This document shows, in pieces, positions 60,570 to 64,000 of a stretch of 64,000 nt of DNA. The notes beneath the pieces are model-generated. The model saw only the letters and a list, made by a program, of their open reading frames with translations. It was not told where the DNA came from and did no database searches. Each line of letters opens with the position of its first letter. Position 1 is the first letter of the stretch. Origin of the DNA: Bradyrhizobium murdochi (GTDB lineage Bacteria > Pseudomonadota > Alphaproteobacteria > Rhizobiales > Xanthobacteraceae); assembly GCF_000472965.1 (NCBI RefSeq), contig NZ_AXAU01000008.1, positions 247,401-311,400 of the forward strand, read 5' to 3'. The position numbers and the translations under genes were made by a program.

Positions 60570-62849
60570 ATGTCAGGCATTGTCCTCTCCGCGTCGGTTC
60601 GTCAGAACCTCCTCTCCCTCCAGTCGACCGCTGATCTGCTCGCCACCACGCAGAACCGCCTTGCCACCGGCAAGAAGGTCAACACGGCCCTCGACAACCC
60701 CACCAACTTCTTCACCGCGCAGTCGCTCGATTCGCGCGCTTCCGACATCAACAATCTCTTGGACGGCATCGGCAACGGCGTGCAGGTGCTGCAGGCCGCC
60801 AACACCGGCATCACCTCGCTGCAGAAGCTGGTCGATACCGCCAAGTCGATCGCCAACCAGGCGCTGCAGAGCGCGGTCGGCTATTCGACCAAGTCGAACG
60901 TGTCAGCGACGATCACCGGCGCAACCGCCGCTGACCTGCGCGGCACCACGACCTATACGAATGCCCAGGCGACCAGCAATGCCCTGTACTCTGGCGCCGC
61001 TGGCGGCACTACCGCCGCTGTAGCCGGCACGACCCTTGGCGCTACGGCGGGAACGGTGGTTGCATCGGTCGCCGTCAACGATAACGCCACGGCTCCGGCG
61101 GCTATCACGACTGCCACCAAGCTTTACGGACCGGGCGGCGGCGGCACTGCAGGTCTCACGACTCAGGCTGCGACATCATTCAACGATGGCGACGTCTTCA
61201 CCGTCAATGGCAAGACGATCACGATCAAGGCGGCTGCTGCTCCGGGCGCCGCCACGCTCTCCGCTGGGCAGAGCAGAGTGGGCAACGTCGTCACCGATGG
61301 AAGCGGCAACTCGACCGTCTACCTCGGCGACCCCACCGCAACGAACTCTGCAGCGGATGTCGGCGACCTCCTCAACGCCTTCGATCTCGCGAGCGGTGCG
61401 CAGTACGTCGATACGGTGGCGGCCGGCGTGGCTACTTTGGCCGGTACGGGCAGCAGCATCGCCGGCGGTATCGTGACCCTGAGGAGCTCGACCGGTGCCG
61501 ATCTTTCGGTCACCGGCGAGGCAGACAGCCTCAAGGCGCTTAACCTTACGGCTGCGGTTGGTTCCGGCGACACGACGATCTCCGCCGCCCGCGCGACCGC
61601 CGCCGCCAGCCTCGGTAACCTGATCACGGACGGCTCGACCCTGATCGTCAATGGCAAGACCATCACGTTCAAGAATCAGAACGCCGCCGCGGAGGGGGCA
61701 GTTCCGACCGGCTGGGGTGTCACCAACACCAACCACATCACCGATGGCAATGGCAATTCCACCATCTTCCTGCAGGGTGGTAAGGTTGAAGACGTTCTCA
61801 CCGCGATCGATCTGGCGACCGGCACCAAGACCGCGAGCATTGCGGCCGGCGCTGCGACCGTCTCCCTCGCGAGCGGTGCAACGGCTTCGTCGATTGCCGC
61901 GAATGGTACCCTTAGGATCAGCACGGGCACGGCGAACGATCTGGCGATCACCGGTACCGGCAATGCGCTGTCTTCCCTCGGCCTGACCGGCGCGACCGGA
62001 ACGGACACCAGCTTCACCGCGGGTCGCACTGCGGTGCCTGGCAGCCTTTCCGGCAAGACCTTGACCTTCACCTCCTTCAACGGCGGTACGGCGGTCAACG
62101 TCACCTTCGGCGACGGCAGCAACGGCACGGTCAAGACCCTCGATCAGCTCAACGCCGCGCTTCTGGCCAACAACCTGAACGCGACGCTGGACTCGACCGG
62201 CAAGCTGACGATCTCCGCCACCAACGACTATGCGTCGACCACGATCGGTTCGGCGACGTCAGGCGGCGCGATCGGCGGCACGGTCACCAGCGCGATCAGC
62301 TTCACGACCGCGACGGCTCCAGTGGTCGACGTTGCCGCGCAGACGGTTCGCAGCGGTCTGGTCAACCAGTTCAACGGCATCCTGCAGCAGATCACCACCA
62401 CCGCACAGGACGCGTCGTTCAACGGCGTCAACCTGCTCGGCGGCGATCAGCTCAAGCTGACGTTCAACGAAACCGGCAAGTCGACCCTGAGCATCACCGG
62501 CGTCAACTTTGATGCCGCCGGCCTCGGTCTGGCGAACCTGACCAGCGGCACCGACTTCATCGACAACTCCGCGACCAACAGGGTGATCTCCAGCCTGAGC
62601 TCCGCTTCGACGCTGCTGCGCTCCCAGGCTTCTGCCTTGGGTTCGAACCTCTCGATCGTGCAGATCCGTCAGGACTTCTCGAAGAACCTGATCAACGTGC
62701 TGCAGACCGGCTCGTCGAACCTGACGCTAGCCGACACCAACGAGGAAGCGGCGAACAGCCAGGCGCTGTCGACCCGCCAGTCGATCGCGGTGTCCGCGCT
62801 GGCGCTGGCCAACCAGAGCCAGCAGAGCGTGCTGCAGTTGCTCCGCTAA
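60570..62849 (+). CDS. fliC: Flagellin, large, with internal repeats
   Basis: 759 residues, far larger than a minimal flagellin (about 300). Conserved ends: MSGIVLSASVRQNLLSLQST, NRLATGKKVNTALDNPTNFF at the N-terminus and LRSQASALGSNLSIVQIRQD with LALANQSQQSVLQLLR at the C-terminus form the D0/D1 helices. The middle has two repeats of about 140 residues (from near 61179 and 61618) sharing VNGKTIT, TDGxGNST, a DLAxG segment and a late L-x-L-T; a shorter third part (from near 62040) begins SLSGKTLTF. It resembles the long flagellins of the Bradyrhizobium subpolar flagellum. A strong terminator follows. Confidence 0.95.
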   Translation: MSGIVLSASVRQNLLSLQSTADLLATTQNRLATGKKVNTALDNPTNFFTAQSLDSRASDINNLLDGIGNGVQVLQAANTGITSLQKLVDTAKSIANQALQSAVGYSTKSNVSATITGATAADLRGTTTYTNAQATSNALYSGAAGGTTAAVAGTTLGATAGTVVASVAVNDNATAPAAITTATKLYGPGGGGTAGLTTQAATSFNDGDVFTVNGKTITIKAAAAPGAATLSAGQSRVGNVVTDGSGNSTVYLGDPTATNSAADVGDLLNAFDLASGAQYVDTVAAGVATLAGTGSSIAGGIVTLRSSTGADLSVTGEADSLKALNLTAAVGSGDTTISAARATAAASLGNLITDGSTLIVNGKTITFKNQNAAAEGAVPTGWGVTNTNHITDGNGNSTIFLQGGKVEDVLTAIDLATGTKTASIAAGAATVSLASGATASSIAANGTLRISTGTANDLAITGTGNALSSLGLTGATGTDTSFTAGRTAVPGSLSGKTLTFTSFNGGTAVNVTFGDGSNGTVKTLDQLNAALLANNLNATLDSTGKLTISATNDYASTTIGSATSGGAIGGTVTSAISFTTATAPVVDVAAQTVRSGLVNQFNGILQQITTTAQDASFNGVNLLGGDQLKLTFNETGKSTLSITGVNFDAAGLGLANLTSGTDFIDNSATNRVISSLSSASTLLRSQASALGSNLSIVQIRQDFSKNLINVLQTGSSNLTLADTNEEAANSQALSTRQSIAVSALALANQSQQSVLQLLR

Positions 62850-62871
62850 TAAGCGCCACATACAAGATCAA

Positions 62872-62899
62872 AACGGCGGGGATCTCCCCGCCGTTTTTT
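62872..62899 (+). terminator. Rho-independent terminator after the flagellin gene
   Basis: AACGGCGGGGA (62872-62882) and TCCCCGCCGTT (62885-62895) form a perfect 11-bp stem with a 2-base loop (in practice a 4-base loop), followed by TTTTTTT. The flagellin gene is thus a separate unit from cheA. Confidence 0.95.
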
Positions 62900-63057
62900 T
62901 GTTGTGAACTCGACTCTCTTTCGCCCGCTGCGGCCGGCGCATCACGACATGTTCACCATATCCGTATTAGCACGGACGGTGAAATTAAGTAGCCGTGAAA
63001 TCCGAAGGGTTATTTCTGGAGAAGACCAGTATCTGAATTTTTAAAAGGCGTGCTCAC

Positions 63058-64000
63058 ATGGATGATCTGTTGCGGGAGTTCCTGACGGAGACCAGCGAGA
63101 GCCTGGATACGGTCGACAATCAGTTGGTGCGGTTCGAGCAGGACCCGAGCGACGCGAAGATCCTGGATAACATCTTCCGTCTGGTCCACACCATCAAGGG
63201 CACCTGCGGCTTCTTAGGCCTGCCGCGACTGGAAGCACTCGCCCATGCCGGCGAGACCTTGATGGGCAAATTCCGCGACGGGATGCCGGTCAAGGCCGAA
63301 GCCGTGACGCTGATCCTGTCGAGCATCGACCGCATCAAGGAAATCCTCGCAGGTCTGGAGGCCACCGAGACCGAGCCCGAGGGCACCGACGAAGACCTGA
63401 TCGAGAAGTTGCATGCGATGGCCGAAGGCGGTCACCATGCGGCGAAAGCGCCCCCTGAACCCGCGCCCGTCGTGGCCGCACCGCCGGTCGCGCCCGCGAT
63501 GACCCAGGAAGTTGTCAGGGGCACGCTGGTCGAGCAGGTGCTGGAACGCCCGTTGCGTCCGGGCGAAGTCTCGCTCGACGACCTCGAGCGCGCCTTCCGC
63601 GAGACCGCGACCGAAGCTGCGCCGGCACCCGTCGCCAAGGCGGCGCCGGTGCCGGAAGCCAAGGAAGCTGCCAAGGAAACTGCGAAGGAAACAAAGGCAA
63701 AGCCGGCCAAGCGCGCCGCCGCCGTCGAGGTCGACGGCGAGGTCGCCGACAAGATCGCCAACCAGTCGATCCGCGTCAACGTCGATACCCTCGAACATCT
63801 GATGACGATGGTCTCCGAGCTGGTGTTGACCCGCAACCAGCTCCTGGAAATCTCCCGCCGCAACGAGGACACCGAGTTCAAGGTGCCGCTGCAGCGGCTC
63901 TCCAACGTCACCGCCGAGCTGCAGGAAGGCGTCATGAAGACGCGGATGCAGCCGATCGGCAACGCCTGGCAGAAGCTGCCGCGCATCGTGCGCGACCTCT
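63058..64000 (+). CDS. cheA: Chemotaxis histidine kinase CheA, N-terminal part
   Basis: The first 314 codons are present; the gene runs past the window end. The HPt domain begins MDDLLREFLTETSESLDTVD, with phospho-accepting H44 in RLVHTIKGTCGFLG. A long Ala/Pro/Lys/Glu-rich linker (about 122-235) follows, then the dimerisation domain (SIRVNVDTLEHLMTMVSELV and LTRNQLLEISRRNEDTEF) and GVMKTRMQPIGN. The catalytic and CheW-like domains are out of view. AAAAGGCG precedes the ATG. Confidence 0.96.
   Translation, partial: MDDLLREFLTETSESLDTVDNQLVRFEQDPSDAKILDNIFRLVHTIKGTCGFLGLPRLEALAHAGETLMGKFRDGMPVKAEAVTLILSSIDRIKEILAGLEATETEPEGTDEDLIEKLHAMAEGGHHAAKAPPEPAPVVAAPPVAPAMTQEVVRGTLVEQVLERPLRPGEVSLDDLERAFRETATEAAPAPVAKAAPVPEAKEAAKETAKETKAKPAKRAAAVEVDGEVADKIANQSIRVNVDTLEHLMTMVSELVLTRNQLLEISRRNEDTEFKVPLQRLSNVTAELQEGVMKTRMQPIGNAWQKLPRIVRDL

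Overview
The window looks like a chromosomal segment from an alphaproteobacterium of the Bradyrhizobium/Rhodopseudomonas group. Evidence: the order zapE-mdh-sucCD-sucA-sucB-lpd, the atpHAGDC operon, the rplU-rpmA-obgE-proBA-nadD-rsfS-rlmH-envC-ctpA-rppH block, a ROSE-type RNA thermometer ahead of a small heat-shock/DegP operon, high GC, and many short intergenic palindromes typical of this group. I see no insertion sequence, prophage, CRISPR array or rRNA. One tRNA gene (tRNA-Ser, anticodon CGA) is present.

Layout. 1-11.1 kb: end of zapE, then the TCA-cycle genes mdh, sucC, sucD, sucA, sucB and lpd, with a DUF1579-like gene between sucC and sucD and a short-chain dehydrogenase between sucB and lpd. 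11.3-16.8 kb: two small membrane proteins, xerC divergent from priA, and an RlpA-like protein. 17.4-22.5 kb: F1 sector of ATP synthase (atpHAGDC) with a palindromic repeat between atpD and atpC. 22.7-25.6 kb (minus strand): heat-shock operon of two Hsp20 proteins, a small unknown protein and a single-PDZ HtrA protease, under a candidate promoter and ROSE thermometer. 26-37.2 kb (minus strand): two tandem RppH-like Nudix hydrolases, a polysaccharide-deacetylase-like protein, ctpA, envC, rlmH, rsfS, nadD, proA, proB and obgE. 37.4-40.6 kb: MaoC hydratase, EamA exporter, GNAT acetyltransferase, rpmA and rplU. 41-42.5 kb: a ROK-family protein whose motifs are in circularly permuted order, then tRNA-Ser. 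43-46.2 kb: a three-gene ABC exporter (ATPase, FtsX-type permease, HlyD-type adaptor). 46.2-50 kb: a Sel1 protein, a NagZ-like GH3 protein, small unknown proteins and a LuxR-type regulator.

50.2-57.2 kb has an accessory flavour: a shortened LysR gene facing an MFS transporter; an ArsR/SRPBCC/dihydrofolate-reductase-like cassette with a near-consensus promoter that appears to make a leaderless mRNA; and a LysR gene facing an MFS transporter plus aldo/keto reductase. 57.6-64 kb moves to signalling and motility: a CheY-like receiver, a Crp-family regulator, a second receiver, a large flagellin with internal repeats, and the start of cheA, cut by the window end.

The most notable observations are the permuted ROK protein (41033-42130) and a 37-39 base bulged hairpin found in the terminal loops of two unrelated palindromic repeats, with a changed but still paired stem. 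The rest is largely conserved housekeeping. All assignments come from reading the sequence and family knowledge; no searches or structure calculations were run.
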